Shown: positions 44,136 to 53,218, numbered from the stretch's first letter. The stretch is 64,000 bases of DNA from Bordetella ansorpii (GCF_900078315.1 NZ_FKBS01000029.1:981425-1045424); one strand, 5' to 3'. The notes: generated from the letters alone by a model not told the origin. Translations and numbers: made by a program.

Positions 44136-45338
44136 TCAGGCCAGGCGTTCGCACGCCGCGCGGATGGCCGAGCAGCCTTGCTGGATATCTTCCAGCGCGG
44201 CCGCGAAAGAAAGGCGGAACGTGCCCGGCACGCCATAGGGCGTGCCGTCGATGACGGCCACCCCGGCCTCGCGCAGCAGGTAGTGCACGAAGTCGGTGTC
44301 GGTGGCCAGCACCGTGCCGTCGGGCGTGCGCTTGCCGATCACGCCGTTGCAGTCCGGGAACACGTAGAACGCGCCCTCGGGCACCACCACGGACAGGCCG
44401 GGCGCGCCGCTCAGCGCGGCGACGGCGGCGTCGCGGCGCGCCTTGTAGGTGCGGGCGAACTCGGCCACGCAGTCCTGCGGGCCGGACAGGGCCTCGGTGG
44501 CGGCCGCCTGGCTGATCGAGCAGGCGCCCGACGTGCTCTGCGACTGCAGGATGGCCATGGCCTTGATCAGTGCTTCCGGGCCGGCGCCGTAGCCGATGCG
44601 CCAGCCGGTCATCGCATAGGCCTTGGACACGCCGTTGACCACCAGGGTACGGTCGGCCAGTTCCGGCGCCAGCTGCAGCGGATGCACGGTGGGCGTGTCG
44701 GTGAAGTTCAGGCGCGCGTAGATGTCGTCGGTCATCAGCCACACGTGCGGATGGCGCTTCAACACTTCGACCAGGCCGCGCCACTCGTCGGCCGTATAGA
44801 TGGCGCCGGTGGGGTTGCTGGGCGCGTTCATCATCAGCCACTTGGTGCGCGGCGTGATGGCGGCCTCCAGGGCGGCTGGCGTCAGTTTGTACTGTTCGGC
44901 CGGCGTGGCCGCGACGGCGACGGGCACGCCGCCGTTGACGACCACCATGTCGGGATAGGACACCCAGTACGGCGCGGGGATGATGACCTCGTCGCCGTCG
45001 TTCAGCGTGGCGGCCAGGCCGTTGTAGATGACCTGCTTGGCGCCCGTGCCGACGATGATGCGGGCTTCGGGATAGTCGACGCCCGTTTCTTCCAGCAGGC
45101 GCGCGCGCGCCGCGCGGCGCAGCGGCATCGTGCCCTGCGAATTCGGGTACTTGGTCTCGCCGCGCTGCATGGCCGCGATGGCCGCGTCGCAGATGTGCTT
45201 GGGCGTGGCGAAGTCGGGCTCGCCCACCGTCAGGTCGATGATGCGGCGGCCTTCCTCGCGCAGCTTGGCCACGATGGCGCGGGTCGCCACGCTGGGCGAC
45301 AGCTTGATGCGCTTGATCTTGTCGGCGACGATGCTCAT
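44136..45338 (-). CDS. PLP-dependent class I/II aminotransferase (AspAT-like)
   Basis: 400 residues. Fold type I aminotransferase: IIDLTVGEPDFATPKHICDA, KYPNSQGTMPLRRAARARLL, NAPSNPTGAIY and the PLP lysine region VNGVSKAYAMTGWRIGYG (Lys239), plus the C-terminal FRLSFA with the carboxylate-binding arginine. It converts an amino acid to its 2-oxo acid. ATG overlaps the stop of the RraA-like gene by 4 bp, and the binding protein gene follows, so substrate import, transamination and aldol cleavage appear to be linked. Confidence 0.93.
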   Translation of the reverse strand: MSIVADKIKRIKLSPSVATRAIVAKLREEGRRIIDLTVGEPDFATPKHICDAAIAAMQRGETKYPNSQGTMPLRRAARARLLEETGVDYPEARIIVGTGAKQVIYNGLAATLNDGDEVIIPAPYWVSYPDMVVVNGGVPVAVAATPAEQYKLTPAALEAAITPRTKWLMMNAPSNPTGAIYTADEWRGLVEVLKRHPHVWLMTDDIYARLNFTDTPTVHPLQLAPELADRTLVVNGVSKAYAMTGWRIGYGAGPEALIKAMAILQSQSTSGACSISQAAATEALSGPQDCVAEFARTYKARRDAAVAALSGAPGLSVVVPEGAFYVFPDCNGVIGKRTPDGTVLATDTDFVHYLLREAGVAVIDGTPYGVPGTFRLSFAAALEDIQQGCSAIRAACERLA

Positions 45339-46015
45339 TGCGCGCCTCCGGTCTTCTCGGCGATGGTGCGGTCGACCCACGGCTTGCTGTAGGTGCCCGA
45401 ACGCAGCTTTTCCTTGGTGACCTGCTCGTCCGCTTCCTTCTTGCGGGCGGCGGCCAGCACGCCGGTGGCCTGGGCCGCCGGAATGGCCAGCACGCCGTCG
45501 GCATCGCCCAGGATGACGTCGCCGGCGCACACGACTTGCCCGCCGATGCTCACGGGAACGTTGATTTCGCCCGGGCCGTCCTTGTAGGGGCCCATGTGCG
45601 CCGCGCCCAGCGCGAAGCAGCCGAACCTGCCTTGCTGGAACACGTCCAGGTCACGGATCATGCCGTCGATGACGAAGGCGACGATGCCGCGCGATTCGGC
45701 GTCCATGGCCATCAGTTCGCCGACCAGGGCGTTGGCCGTCTGGCCGCCGCCGTCGACCACGATGACGTCGCCCGGCCCCGCCAGCGAGATCGCCTTGTGG
45801 ATCATCAGGTTGTCACCCGGGCGGGTCTTGACCGTGACCGCGCGGCCAACGATGCGGGCCGCGCCGGCATGCAGCGCGCGCAGGCCGCGCACGCCGTACA
45901 GGCGGCCCATGCAATCGCTGACCTGGGCCGAACCGATCTCGGCGAAACCCGCCACGATCTCGTCCGCCACCGGGGGCTGCGGCAAGGGAAGAATGCGAAA
46001 ACCGATGGAACTCAT
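45335..46015 (-). CDS. RraA/HMG-aldolase-like protein (4-hydroxy-2-oxoglutarate aldolase family)
   Basis: 226 residues. SAQVSDCMGRLYGVRGLRAL, RIVGRAVTVKTRPGDNLMIH, the glycine-rich GPGDVIVVDGGGQTANALVG and GIVAFVIDGMIRDLDVFQ with the conserved Arg-Asp of class II HMG/CHA aldolases. Members either cleave 4-hydroxy(-4-methyl)-2-oxo acids to pyruvate or, as RraA, inhibit RNase E; the operon with an aminotransferase and an amino-acid importer favours the aldolase role. The start at 46015 (MSSIGFRILP) is the family-like one. First gene of the cluster, preceded by several palindromes. Confidence 0.88.
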   Translation of the reverse strand: MSSIGFRILPLPQPPVADEIVAGFAEIGSAQVSDCMGRLYGVRGLRALHAGAARIVGRAVTVKTRPGDNLMIHKAISLAGPGDVIVVDGGGQTANALVGELMAMDAESRGIVAFVIDGMIRDLDVFQQGRFGCFALGAAHMGPYKDGPGEINVPVSIGGQVVCAGDVILGDADGVLAIPAAQATGVLAAARKKEADEQVTKEKLRSGTYSKPWVDRTIAEKTGGAQ

Positions 46016-46071
46016 GGGGATGAACTCATGCCGTACTGGAGAAGGCATGCATTACAAGCCCTGGGAGCCGC

Positions 46072-46144
46072 TTCCTCAAAACGATATAAATTCTGAGGAA
46101 TTCACGAAAAAAATTCGTGCATCGATGCGTTTAGGGTAAACCCT
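46072..46144 (-). promoter_or_regulatory. Cluster of palindromes upstream of the RraA-like/aminotransferase operon
   Basis: TTCCTCA...TGAGGAA (46072-46100, with a 15-base A/T-rich middle), CACGAA-AAAAA-TTCGTG (46103-46119) and AGGGT-AA-ACCCT (46133-46144). Together with the A/T-rich core at 46081-46113 they mark the likely promoter and operators of the operon; the LysR encoded at its end is a candidate binder. Confidence 0.5.
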
Positions 46145-46173
46145 TATTCGTAGCAGACGTCATTTTGCGTTGC

Positions 46174-46207
46174 AAAAAAGGCGGCGAAGCCCCGACACTT
46201 CGCCGCC
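46174..46207 (-). terminator. Rho-independent terminator after uppP
   Basis: GGCGGCGAAG (46180-46189) pairs with CTTCGCCGCC (46198-46207) around an 8-base loop; on the minus strand it is followed by six T (46179-46174). It lies 62 bp after the uppP stop. Confidence 0.9.
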
Positions 46208-46269
46208 GCTGCGTCGCCGGGCGCTGCCGGTTCGCTCGATCATCCTGCGCGCCGTGGCGCGACGACAGC

Positions 46270-47130
46270 CTAGACCATCAGCACGACCGCCACCACGATG
46301 CCCAGCGCGATGCGGTACCAGGCAAAGATGCGGTAGGTGTGGTTGGCCACGAAACGCAGCACGGCGCGCACGATCAGCAAGGCGCTGAGGAATGCCGCCA
46401 CGAAGCCCACGGCGATGCCCGACAGGTCGTGCGAGGTCAGCAGGCTCATGTTGCGGTACATGTCGTAGACCGCGGCGGCCAGCATGGTGGGCATGGCCAG
46501 GAAGAACGAGAACTCGGTGGCCGTCTTGCGCTGGATGCCGGCGATCATGCCGCCGATGATGGTGGCGCCCGAACGCGAGGTACCGGGAATCATGGCCAGG
46601 CACTGCGCCACGCCCACGGCCAGGGCCTGTTTCCAGGTGATCTGTTCCAGCGTGTGCGCGGTCGCGCGCTCGTCCGAGGCGGTATCGTCGGCCGCGCCGG
46701 GCTGGTCGCCCGGCGTGTGATGGGTGCGGCGCTCGACCCACAGCATGATCAGGCCGCCCAGCACCAGCGTCACGGCCACCACTTCGGGCGCGTAGAACAG
46801 GCGCTTGATGGCGGAAATGAAGATGGCGCCGACGACCGCCGCCGGCAGGAAGGCGATGATCAGATTGCGCGTGAAGGCCACTTCCTGGCGCTCGCCGCGC
46901 AGCGTGCCCGAAACGAGCTGCCACAGGCGGGCGCGGAAGATCCACATGACGGCCAGGATGGAACCGAGCTGGATGACGACCTCGAACACCTTGCCCGAAC
47001 TGGACTCGAAATGGATGAGGTCGCCGAACAGGATGAGATGCCCGGTGCTGGAAACCGGGATGAACTCCGTCAGGCCCTCCAGGACACCGAGGATGAAGGC
47101 CTTGATCAGGTAAAGCGTGCCGTCTGACAT
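46270..47130 (-). CDS. uppP: Undecaprenyl-diphosphatase
   Basis: 286 residues, multi-span inner-membrane protein. Dephosphorylates undecaprenyl pyrophosphate to recycle the lipid carrier for peptidoglycan; gives bacitracin resistance. Motif 1 GVLEGLTEFIPVSSTGHLIL and motif 2 MIPGTSRSGATI are complete. A short loop rich in T/D/A (HHTPGDQPGAADDTASDERA) is a lineage feature between membrane segments. 24 bp downstream of the TerC/CBS gene in the same direction, likely co-transcribed; terminator follows. Confidence 0.95.
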   Translation of the reverse strand: MSDGTLYLIKAFILGVLEGLTEFIPVSSTGHLILFGDLIHFESSSGKVFEVVIQLGSILAVMWIFRARLWQLVSGTLRGERQEVAFTRNLIIAFLPAAVVGAIFISAIKRLFYAPEVVAVTLVLGGLIMLWVERRTHHTPGDQPGAADDTASDERATAHTLEQITWKQALAVGVAQCLAMIPGTSRSGATIIGGMIAGIQRKTATEFSFFLAMPTMLAAAVYDMYRNMSLLTSHDLSGIAVGFVAAFLSALLIVRAVLRFVANHTYRIFAWYRIALGIVVAVVLMV

Positions 47131-47154
47131 GTAGATGGATGGGGACCGAAAAGG

Positions 47155-48750
47155 TTAAACGTCGCTGCCCTCGGGGGCCGCATCGGGATCGGAGGGCTCG
47201 TAGGGGCGTTTCTCGACCCGGACGGACGCGATGCGGCGTCCGTCGAGCTGCAGCACCTCGAAGCGCAGCCGCGAGTACGGGGTGTCGAATTCGCAGGCGT
47301 CGCCGGGCTGCGGCAGGTGGCCGAAGCGCGCCAGCAGGTAGCCGGCCAGCGTCGTGTAGTCCTGGGACTCGTCGATCAGACCATCGACCTCCAGCACTTG
47401 TTCCACATGATGCAGATCGGCCGCGCCGTCGATTTTCCAGACGCCGTCCTGCTCGGCGGCGATGTCGGGCATCTCGTCCTCGTCGGGGAATTCGCCCGCG
47501 ATGGCCTCGAACACGTCGATGGCCGTGGCCAGGCCCACGATGGCGCCGAACTCGTCGGTGACCAGCACCAGTTGGCCCCGCGAACGCTTCAACGTGTCCA
47601 TCAGCACCAGGATGCCGGTGTTCTCGTGCACGATGATCGGATCGCGCAGGCCGTCACGCCGGATGCGGCCCTCGGTGATCAGTTGCGCCACCATGCTCTT
47701 GGCGCGGCCGATGCCGATGACCTCGTCCAGCGAGCCGCGGCACACCGGGAAGAAGCTGTGCGGGGAAGCGTCGAGCCGTGCGCGGATCTCGTCGACGCCG
47801 TCGTCGATGTTGATCCAGGTGATGTCGTTGCGCGGCGTCATGATCGAGTGGATGCTGCGCTCGGCCAGGGTCAGCACGCCGCTGACCATGTTGCGCTCTT
47901 CCACGCCGAAGGCCTGCATGTCGGGCATCTCGGCGGCCGGTTCGGCGGGTTCGTCGCCCGCGGCCGGCGGACGCTTGCCCAGCATGCGCAGCACGGCCGT
48001 GGCGGTGCGCTCGCGCATCGGACGGCGGGCATCGAGCTTGAGCAGGTTGCGGCGCGCCACCTGGTTCAGGGCCTCGATGGCCACGGAGAAGCCGATAGCG
48101 GCGTACAGGTAGCCCTTGGGCACCTTGAAGCCGAAGCTTTCCGCCAGCAGCGAAAAGCCGATCATCAGCAGGAAACCCAGGCACAGCACCACCACGGTGG
48201 GATGCTTGTTGACGAAGCGCGTCAGCGGCTTGGAGGCGATCAGCATGATGCCGATGGCGATGACCACGGCGATCATCATGATGGCCAGGTGATCGACCAT
48301 GCCCACGGCGGTGATGACGGAGTCCAGCGAGAACACGGCGTCCAGCACCACGATCTGCGTGACGATGACCCAGAAGCTGGCATAGACGCGCGAACCGCCG
48401 GTGTGCTCGCCATGGCCGCCCTCGATGCGTTCGTGCAGCTCCATGGTGCCCTTGAACAGCAGGAACAGGCCGCCGATCATCAGGATGAGATCGCGCCCGG
48501 AGAACGAGGCAGGTCCGACGGAGAACAGCGGCTCGGTCAGGGTGACCAGCCAGGACATGACGGACAGCAGCCCCAGGCGCATGACCAGCGCCAGGCTCAG
48601 GCCCAGGATGCGCGCGCGGTCCCGCTGGGACGGCGGCAGCTTGTCCGCCAGGATGGCGATGAAGATTAGGTTGTCGATACCCAGGACGATCTCGAGGACC
48701 ACCAGGGTAAGGAGGCCGACCCACGCAGCGGGGTCCAGCAGCCACTCCAT
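47155..48750 (-). CDS. TerC-family membrane protein with CBS pair and CorC/HlyC domain (YoaE-like)
   Basis: 531 residues. N-terminal TerC domain of about seven membrane helices: [60 protein letters not shown]. From about residue 290 a cytosolic CBS pair ([40 protein letters not shown]) and a C-terminal CorC_HlyC domain ([30 protein letters not shown]). Ion export or metal homeostasis is likely, substrate unknown. ATG 48750 has GGAG at an ideal distance; a longer frame to 48936 lacks family similarity. Confidence 0.93.
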   Translation of the reverse strand: MEWLLDPAAWVGLLTLVVLEIVLGIDNLIFIAILADKLPPSQRDRARILGLSLALVMRLGLLSVMSWLVTLTEPLFSVGPASFSGRDLILMIGGLFLLFKGTMELHERIEGGHGEHTGGSRVYASFWVIVTQIVVLDAVFSLDSVITAVGMVDHLAIMMIAVVIAIGIMLIASKPLTRFVNKHPTVVVLCLGFLLMIGFSLLAESFGFKVPKGYLYAAIGFSVAIEALNQVARRNLLKLDARRPMRERTATAVLRMLGKRPPAAGDEPAEPAAEMPDMQAFGVEERNMVSGVLTLAERSIHSIMTPRNDITWINIDDGVDEIRARLDASPHSFFPVCRGSLDEVIGIGRAKSMVAQLITEGRIRRDGLRDPIIVHENTGILVLMDTLKRSRGQLVLVTDEFGAIVGLATAIDVFEAIAGEFPDEDEMPDIAAEQDGVWKIDGAADLHHVEQVLEVDGLIDESQDYTTLAGYLLARFGHLPQPGDACEFDTPYSRLRFEVLQLDGRRIASVRVEKRPYEPSDPDAAPEGSDV

Positions 48751-48971
48751 CAGGAGCTCCGGGAAGTAGGAAACCGGTAATCGTACAAGAAATCGTGTGA
48801 CAGCCTTGGCGCGAGCGCACCGCCGGCGAGGGGGGAAATGCCGCGGGCGCCGCTGTCTGGCCACCGGCGTCGCGCGCATGCCGATATTCCCGTCCGGGAA
48901 ATGTACGGCGGGCAGCCGTACCGGCCCCCGCGCCATGCGCGCGGCAAGGGGTTAAATCTGCTCGCGCGGTT

Positions 48972-49547
48972 TCATCGCGCAGCCCGATGGCTGGAAAAAA
49001 CCGTATCGGACGCGCCGTCCTCCGTGGCATCGATCCGTGCAGGCTCGAAGGTGTGCCGTTGCCCGACCCGCTGGACGAGCGCCTTCAGCTCGGCGCCGGC
49101 CTTGTCCGGAGCCTGCCTGAACGGGATGCGGATGCCCGCCTCGTCAGCCAGTTCCTTGAACACCTCGGGTCTGCGCATGGCCACTTTCAACAAGCGCGTC
49201 AGCGTCAGATCCGGATAGCTTTTCTCTGTCTCGAAGCGGGAAAAAGCAATGATGCCCCGGCCGAATATGGCGGAGAAGTCCCGTTGCGTCAGTCCCCAGC
49301 GGCGCCGAAATGCCGCGATATCCTCACCAAGCAGATACTCGCCGTAGTGCGCCTTGCGTGCGGCGCGCAAAACCAGGTTCTGTTCGATCTGCGAGGCGAG
49401 CACGCGCTCGTTGCCGCAAGCATCGCAGCGCGAGCAAACCTGCCGAACCTCGACCACCGCGCCGGTCGGAGGCGTGAAAGTCTCGATGCGCTCGACGGTC
49501 TGCATGCGACCGTTCCGGCAGCGGCGGCACATCACGGGGTTATCCAT
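48972..49547 (-). CDS. MqsA-like antitoxin with YgiT-type zinc finger and HTH
   Basis: 191 residues. N-terminal zinc-finger cysteines (VMCRRCRNGRM; VCSRCDACGNE) followed by an Xre-type helix-turn-helix in LLGEDIAAFRRRWGLTQRDF and GRGIIAFSRFETEKSYPD. This two-part layout is that of MqsA/YgiT antitoxins, with a C-terminal extension (about 50 residues) beyond the E. coli length. It lies 21 bp after a small gene of the size and position of a toxin, and in mqsRA-type modules the toxin comes first, as here. Probably represses its own promoter. Confidence 0.85.
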   Translation of the reverse strand: MDNPVMCRRCRNGRMQTVERIETFTPPTGAVVEVRQVCSRCDACGNERVLASQIEQNLVLRAARKAHYGEYLLGEDIAAFRRRWGLTQRDFSAIFGRGIIAFSRFETEKSYPDLTLTRLLKVAMRRPEVFKELADEAGIRIPFRQAPDKAGAELKALVQRVGQRHTFEPARIDATEDGASDTVFSSHRAAR

Positions 49548-49568
49548 TTGATCCGTCTCCGGGTTTGG

Positions 49569-50030
49569 TCACGACGACGCGTGGCAGGACAGCAGGAAAA
49601 GACAAACACAGCCACTCTGGTCAATCGAAAACTTGATGTAGGTCTGCGGCGCCCCCTTGGCACGGACGAACACGTCTTCATTGCTTTCGTCGAGGCAAAT
49701 GGCATAGGCATCACACGGGTGCCAGTTGCCGTCGCTGTCTTCTGCCCATTGTGAATTGAGATAGTCGCCTTGGTCTTTTCTCGGCTTTGGAACCAGAAGC
49801 ATGAGCGCCTGCCGGAGATGCCGTGCCGGCACCCATTTAAGGGCTTTCATGTCAGCCCAGCAATCGTCCGTCGCGACGTAGAAATGACTGTCGTTGGCAA
49901 GGTCGAGCGCGCCTGCCGCCAGCAGCTTCTGCAAGGAGGCCAAATCGAAAAGCGGCCCCGCCAAGGATTTCTTCTTGCCGTCGTGAGGGGGAAGCTCCCC
50001 AGGAGCACAAAGCCAAAGAGACATCGTCAT
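49569..50030 (-). CDS. Putative toxin paired with the MqsA-like antitoxin (MqsR-like?)
   Basis: 153 residues from ATG 50030 (MTMSLWLCAPGELPPHDGKK). I do not recognise the family with confidence. The order SLQKLLAAGALDL, HFYVATDDCWADMKALKW, TYIKFSIDQSGCVCLFLLSC loosely follows MqsR (N-terminal helix, FYKS-like strand, final VYLKI...SFK strands), but the protein is longer and the catalytic residues cannot be assigned. Position, spacing and antitoxin type argue for a toxin. Two in-frame ATGs (50030, 50024) and a GTG (50060) compete for the start. Confidence 0.6.
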   Translation of the reverse strand: MTMSLWLCAPGELPPHDGKKKSLAGPLFDLASLQKLLAAGALDLANDSHFYVATDDCWADMKALKWVPARHLRQALMLLVPKPRKDQGDYLNSQWAEDSDGNWHPCDAYAICLDESNEDVFVRAKGAPQTYIKFSIDQSGCVCLFLLSCHASS

Positions 50031-50254
50031 TTTATCACGAGCATAAATTTTGATCGACACCGTCGAGCAGACCGCCCGAGCCGATGCGCGCAGAAGCAGG
50101 CCGCGATTCTATCGATGCCGGATGCCCGAAACCGGCCCGGCAGTGCTCGGAAACAGCACGCTTTTTTCGCACGACACGGCGACACGGCTCTACCGCTCCG
50201 GCCAGGCCCAGCGCCGCAGGCGCTCGCCGCCTGCCCTCACGGGCGGACCCCATG

Positions 50255-50280
50255 AAAAAAGCCGGCACGCGGCCGGCTTT
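50255..50280 (-). terminator. Rho-independent terminator after suhB
   Basis: GCCGGC (50261-50266) pairs with GCCGGC (50272-50277) around a 5-base loop, extended by AAA/TTT pairs; on the minus strand the stem is followed by six T. It lies 19 bp after the suhB stop. Confidence 0.85.
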
Positions 50281-50298
50281 GCTCGATGCGGAACCTTG

Positions 50299-51084
50299 TC
50301 AGGCAGCCGGCTTGGGCTGCAGGCTGCTCATCATCTGGGTGAAAATCTTGGGGCTGCCGGCCAGCACGTCGCCGGATTTCAGCCAACCCTGCTCGCCGTC
50401 GAAGTCGGAGATCAGGCCGCCGGCCTCCAGCACCAGCAGGCTGCCTGCCGCCACGTCCCAGGGTTTCAGGCCCACGCCGCAGAAGCCGTCCAGGCGGCCG
50501 GCCGCCACGTTGGCCAGGTCCAGCACGGTCGAGCCCAGGCGGCGCACGCCCGAGCAGCCCTGCGCCATGTCGCGAAAACGCGCGGCGCCGCCATCGGGGC
50601 CGGCCGAGCCGGGCCAGTGCGCGCCCAGCAGCGCATCGTGGAAGCGGGTGCGGCCCGTCACGCGCACGCGGCGGTCGTTCAGGAAGGTGCCGCTGCCGCG
50701 GCTGGCCGTGAACAGTTCGTTGCGGGTCGGGTCGTAGACCACCGCCTGCGAGACCTGGCCGCGGTGCAGCAGCGCGATCGACACGGCGTAGATGGGCAGG
50801 CCGTGGATGAAGTTGGTGGTGCCGTCCAGAGGATCGATGATCCACTGGAATTCGGCGTTCTCGTCGCCTTGCTGGCCGAACTCTTCACCCAGGAAGGCGT
50901 GGTCGGGATAGGCCGTCTGCAGGACTTCGATGATGGCCTCTTCCGAGGCGCGATCGACTTCCGTGACATAATCTCGCGGCCCCTTGCGCGCGATGGTGAG
51001 GTGTTCCAGATCGAGGCTGGCGCGATTGATGATGGTGCCGGCACGCCGGGCCGCCTTGATGGCGGTATTGAGCATCGGATGCAT
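50299..51084 (-). CDS. suhB: Inositol monophosphatase family protein SuhB
   Basis: 261 residues. Mg-dependent phosphatase fold: [46 protein letters not shown] (metal-binding DPLDGT) and [19 protein letters not shown]. In proteobacteria SuhB also acts as an rRNA antitermination factor. The ATG at 51084 ([16 protein letters not shown]) is the family start. Divergent from trmJ with a 97-bp promoter interval; terminator downstream. Confidence 0.95.
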   Translation of the reverse strand: MHPMLNTAIKAARRAGTIINRASLDLEHLTIARKGPRDYVTEVDRASEEAIIEVLQTAYPDHAFLGEEFGQQGDENAEFQWIIDPLDGTTNFIHGLPIYAVSIALLHRGQVSQAVVYDPTRNELFTASRGSGTFLNDRRVRVTGRTRFHDALLGAHWPGSAGPDGGAARFRDMAQGCSGVRRLGSTVLDLANVAAGRLDGFCGVGLKPWDVAAGSLLVLEAGGLISDFDGEQGWLKSGDVLAGSPKIFTQMMSSLQPKPAA

Positions 51085-51181
51085 AGAATTCCGTACGGAG
51101 AAGCGATAAGGGCCGCCTGCCGGATTCTCCGCCGCAGGCAAGAAATCAGGTAGGCCAACAGGGCCAAACACAGCATTTTAA

Positions 51182-51964
51182 ATGACTCGAGCTTTTTCCC
51201 GCGTCCGCTTCATCATGGTACAGCCCAGCCACCCTGGCAATGTGGGCTCGGCGGCACGCGCCATCAAGACCATGGGCTTCTCTGAACTGGTGCTGGTCGA
51301 GCCCCGGTTTCCCGACATGCTGGAGCAGCCGGAAGCCCTGGCGCTGGCCAGCGGCGCGGGCGACGTGCTCGAGCGGGCACAGGTGTACGCCACCCTGGAA
51401 GAGGCCCTGGCGCCCGTCACGCTGGCCTTCGCCCTGACGGCGCGGGTGCGCGACCTGGGGCCCCCGCCCTGCGACATCCGCCAGGCCGCCGACCTGGCCC
51501 GCCGCCACCTGGACGACACGTCCGAGGGCTGCGTGGCCATCGTGCTGGGCACCGAGCGCGCCGGGCTGACCAACGCCCAGATCGCCCTGTGCCACCGCAT
51601 CTGCCACATCCCGGCCAACCCCGAATACAGCTCGCTGAACGTCGCGCAGGCGCTGCAACTGGCCGCCTGGGAAATGCGTTATGCCCTGCTGGCGGCCAGC
51701 GGCGCGCCCATGCTGCCGCCGGCCCCGCCCAGCCAGGCCGAAACCGGCGCCGAACCGGCCCCGGGCGCGGCCGTGCAGGGGCTGCTGGCCCACTGGGAAG
51801 AGGCGCTGATCGCCGTGAAATTCCTGGATCCGGCGCATCCCAAGAAACTGATGCCGCGCATGCGCCACCTGTTCAGCCGCCAGGCGCTGACCCGCGACGA
51901 AGTCGACATGCTGCGCGGCGTCTGCACGGCCATGCTGGCCACGGCGAAGCCGCGGAAAGACTGA
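51182..51964 (+). CDS. trmJ: tRNA (cytidine/uridine-2'-O-)-methyltransferase TrmJ
   Basis: 260 residues. SPOUT methyltransferase that methylates position 32 of tRNAs. Diagnostic: FIMVQPSHPGNVGSAARAIK, LGTERAGLTNAQIALCHRIC and PEYSSLNVAQALQLAAWEMR, the knotted SAM-binding region, and a C-terminal helical extension. Start ATG at 51182. Divergent from suhB, as often in betaproteobacteria. Confidence 0.95.
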   Translation: MTRAFSRVRFIMVQPSHPGNVGSAARAIKTMGFSELVLVEPRFPDMLEQPEALALASGAGDVLERAQVYATLEEALAPVTLAFALTARVRDLGPPPCDIRQAADLARRHLDDTSEGCVAIVLGTERAGLTNAQIALCHRICHIPANPEYSSLNVAQALQLAAWEMRYALLAASGAPMLPPAPPSQAETGAEPAPGAAVQGLLAHWEEALIAVKFLDPAHPKKLMPRMRHLFSRQALTRDEVDMLRGVCTAMLATAKPRKD

Positions 51965-51983
51965 CACCCGCCCGCCAGACGTT

Positions 51984-52018
51984 AAAAAGCTCCCGCGCAA
52001 GGCCTGCCGGGAGCTCTT
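51984..52018. terminator. Terminator between trmJ and the Bug gene
   Basis: AGCTCCCG (51988-51995) pairs with CGGGAGCT (52008-52015) around a 12-base loop; A-rich before and CTTGTTCTT after the stem. It separates two convergent genes. Confidence 0.75.
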
Positions 52019-52063
52019 GTTCTTGCCGACGCGCACCAGGACGCGTCGGCGTGACACGGGCGA

Positions 52064-53056
52064 TCAGTCGACCGTCGCGCCCGAGTTCTTCACCACCGGC
52101 GCCCAGGTCTCGACTTCCGACTTGATGAAGGCGCCGAATTCGGCCGGCGTGGTCTTCTGGGCCACGGCGCCCAGGTCGGCGTAGGCCTTCAGCACTTCGG
52201 GCTTGTCCAGCGCCTTGACCATGGCGGCATTGAGCTTGTTGACGACCTCGGGCGGCGTGCCGGCCGGGGCGATCAGGCCGAACCACGACGACACGTCGAA
52301 GTTGGCGAAACCCGATTCCTGCATCGTGGGCAGGTCCGGCGCGCTGGGCGAGCGCTGGGCGGTCGTGACCGCCAGGGCGCGCAGCTTGCCCGACTGGGCG
52401 TGCGGCCAGGCCGACGGCATGTTGTCGAACATGAACTGCACCTGGCCGCCGATCAGGTCGGTCAAGGCCGGCGCGCTGCCCTTGTACGGCACGTGCAGCA
52501 CGTCGATGCCGGCGCGCTGCTTGAACAGTTCGCCCGCCATGTGGATCGAGGTGCCGCTGCCCGAGGAGGCGAAGTTCAGCTTGCCCGGATTCTTCTTGGC
52601 GTAGTCGACCAGTTCCTTGACCGACTTCACCGGCACCGAGGGATTGACGACCAGGATGTTCGGCACCTTGGCGCCCAGCGCCACGGGCGTGAAGTCCTTC
52701 ATCAGGTTGAAGTTGACGTTCTTGTACAGCGTCTGGTTGATGGCGCTGGTGACGGCCACGAACAGCAGCGTGTAGCCATCGGGATTGGCGCGCGCCACCA
52801 TGTCGGTGGCGATGTTGCTGCCGCCGCCCGGACGGTTCTCGACCACGAACGACTGGCCCAGGGCCTGGGTCAGTTCCTTGGACATGATGCGGGCGATGAC
52901 GTCGGTGGTGCCGCCGGCGCTGAAGCCGACGATGACGCGGACAGGCTTATCGGGATATTCGGCTTGAGCGGGAGCTTGGAAAGCGAAGGCAGCAGCCAGG
53001 CCCGCGAACAGTGTGGCCACCGCGCGGCCGCGACGGGGCTTGGAATCCATGTTCAT
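52064..53056 (-). CDS. Bug-family tripartite tricarboxylate transporter receptor
   Basis: 330 residues. Signal peptide with an Arg pair (MNMDSKPRRGRAVATLFAGL, cleavage after AQA), then EYPDKPVRVIVGFSAGGTTD, NRPGGGSNIATDMVARANPD and HVPYKGSAPALTDLIGGQ. Periplasmic carboxylate receptor, ligand unknown. Divergent from an IclR regulator; a GTCCA-N5-TGGAC palindrome 22 bp upstream suggests regulation by it. GGAG at a proper distance supports ATG 53056. Confidence 0.94.
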   Translation of the reverse strand: MNMDSKPRRGRAVATLFAGLAAAFAFQAPAQAEYPDKPVRVIVGFSAGGTTDVIARIMSKELTQALGQSFVVENRPGGGSNIATDMVARANPDGYTLLFVAVTSAINQTLYKNVNFNLMKDFTPVALGAKVPNILVVNPSVPVKSVKELVDYAKKNPGKLNFASSGSGTSIHMAGELFKQRAGIDVLHVPYKGSAPALTDLIGGQVQFMFDNMPSAWPHAQSGKLRALAVTTAQRSPSAPDLPTMQESGFANFDVSSWFGLIAPAGTPPEVVNKLNAAMVKALDKPEVLKAYADLGAVAQKTTPAEFGAFIKSEVETWAPVVKNSGATVD

Positions 53057-53077
53057 GGATCAGTCTCCAGTAATATT

Positions 53078-53163
53078 GTCCATCTCGTGGACGTTTGAGA
53101 TGCTTTGACACGATTGTCCGCTACCATCGCAGCGCCCAGCAAGGCAAAGTCCATACGATGGAC
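53078..53163. promoter_or_regulatory. Twin palindromic operators between Bug and IclR genes
   Basis: GTCCATCTCGTGGAC (53078-53092) and GTCCATACGATGGAC (53149-53163): the same 15-bp inverted repeat GTCCA-N5-TGGAC twice, centres 71 bp apart, one near each start codon. Their sequence identity and position mark the binding sites of the divergently encoded IclR protein. Confidence 0.75.
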
Positions 53164-53218
53164 ATACAACTTGTTAGCGTTTTCCCCTCCCGATAAACAC
53201 TAGGAAGGCGACTCAACG

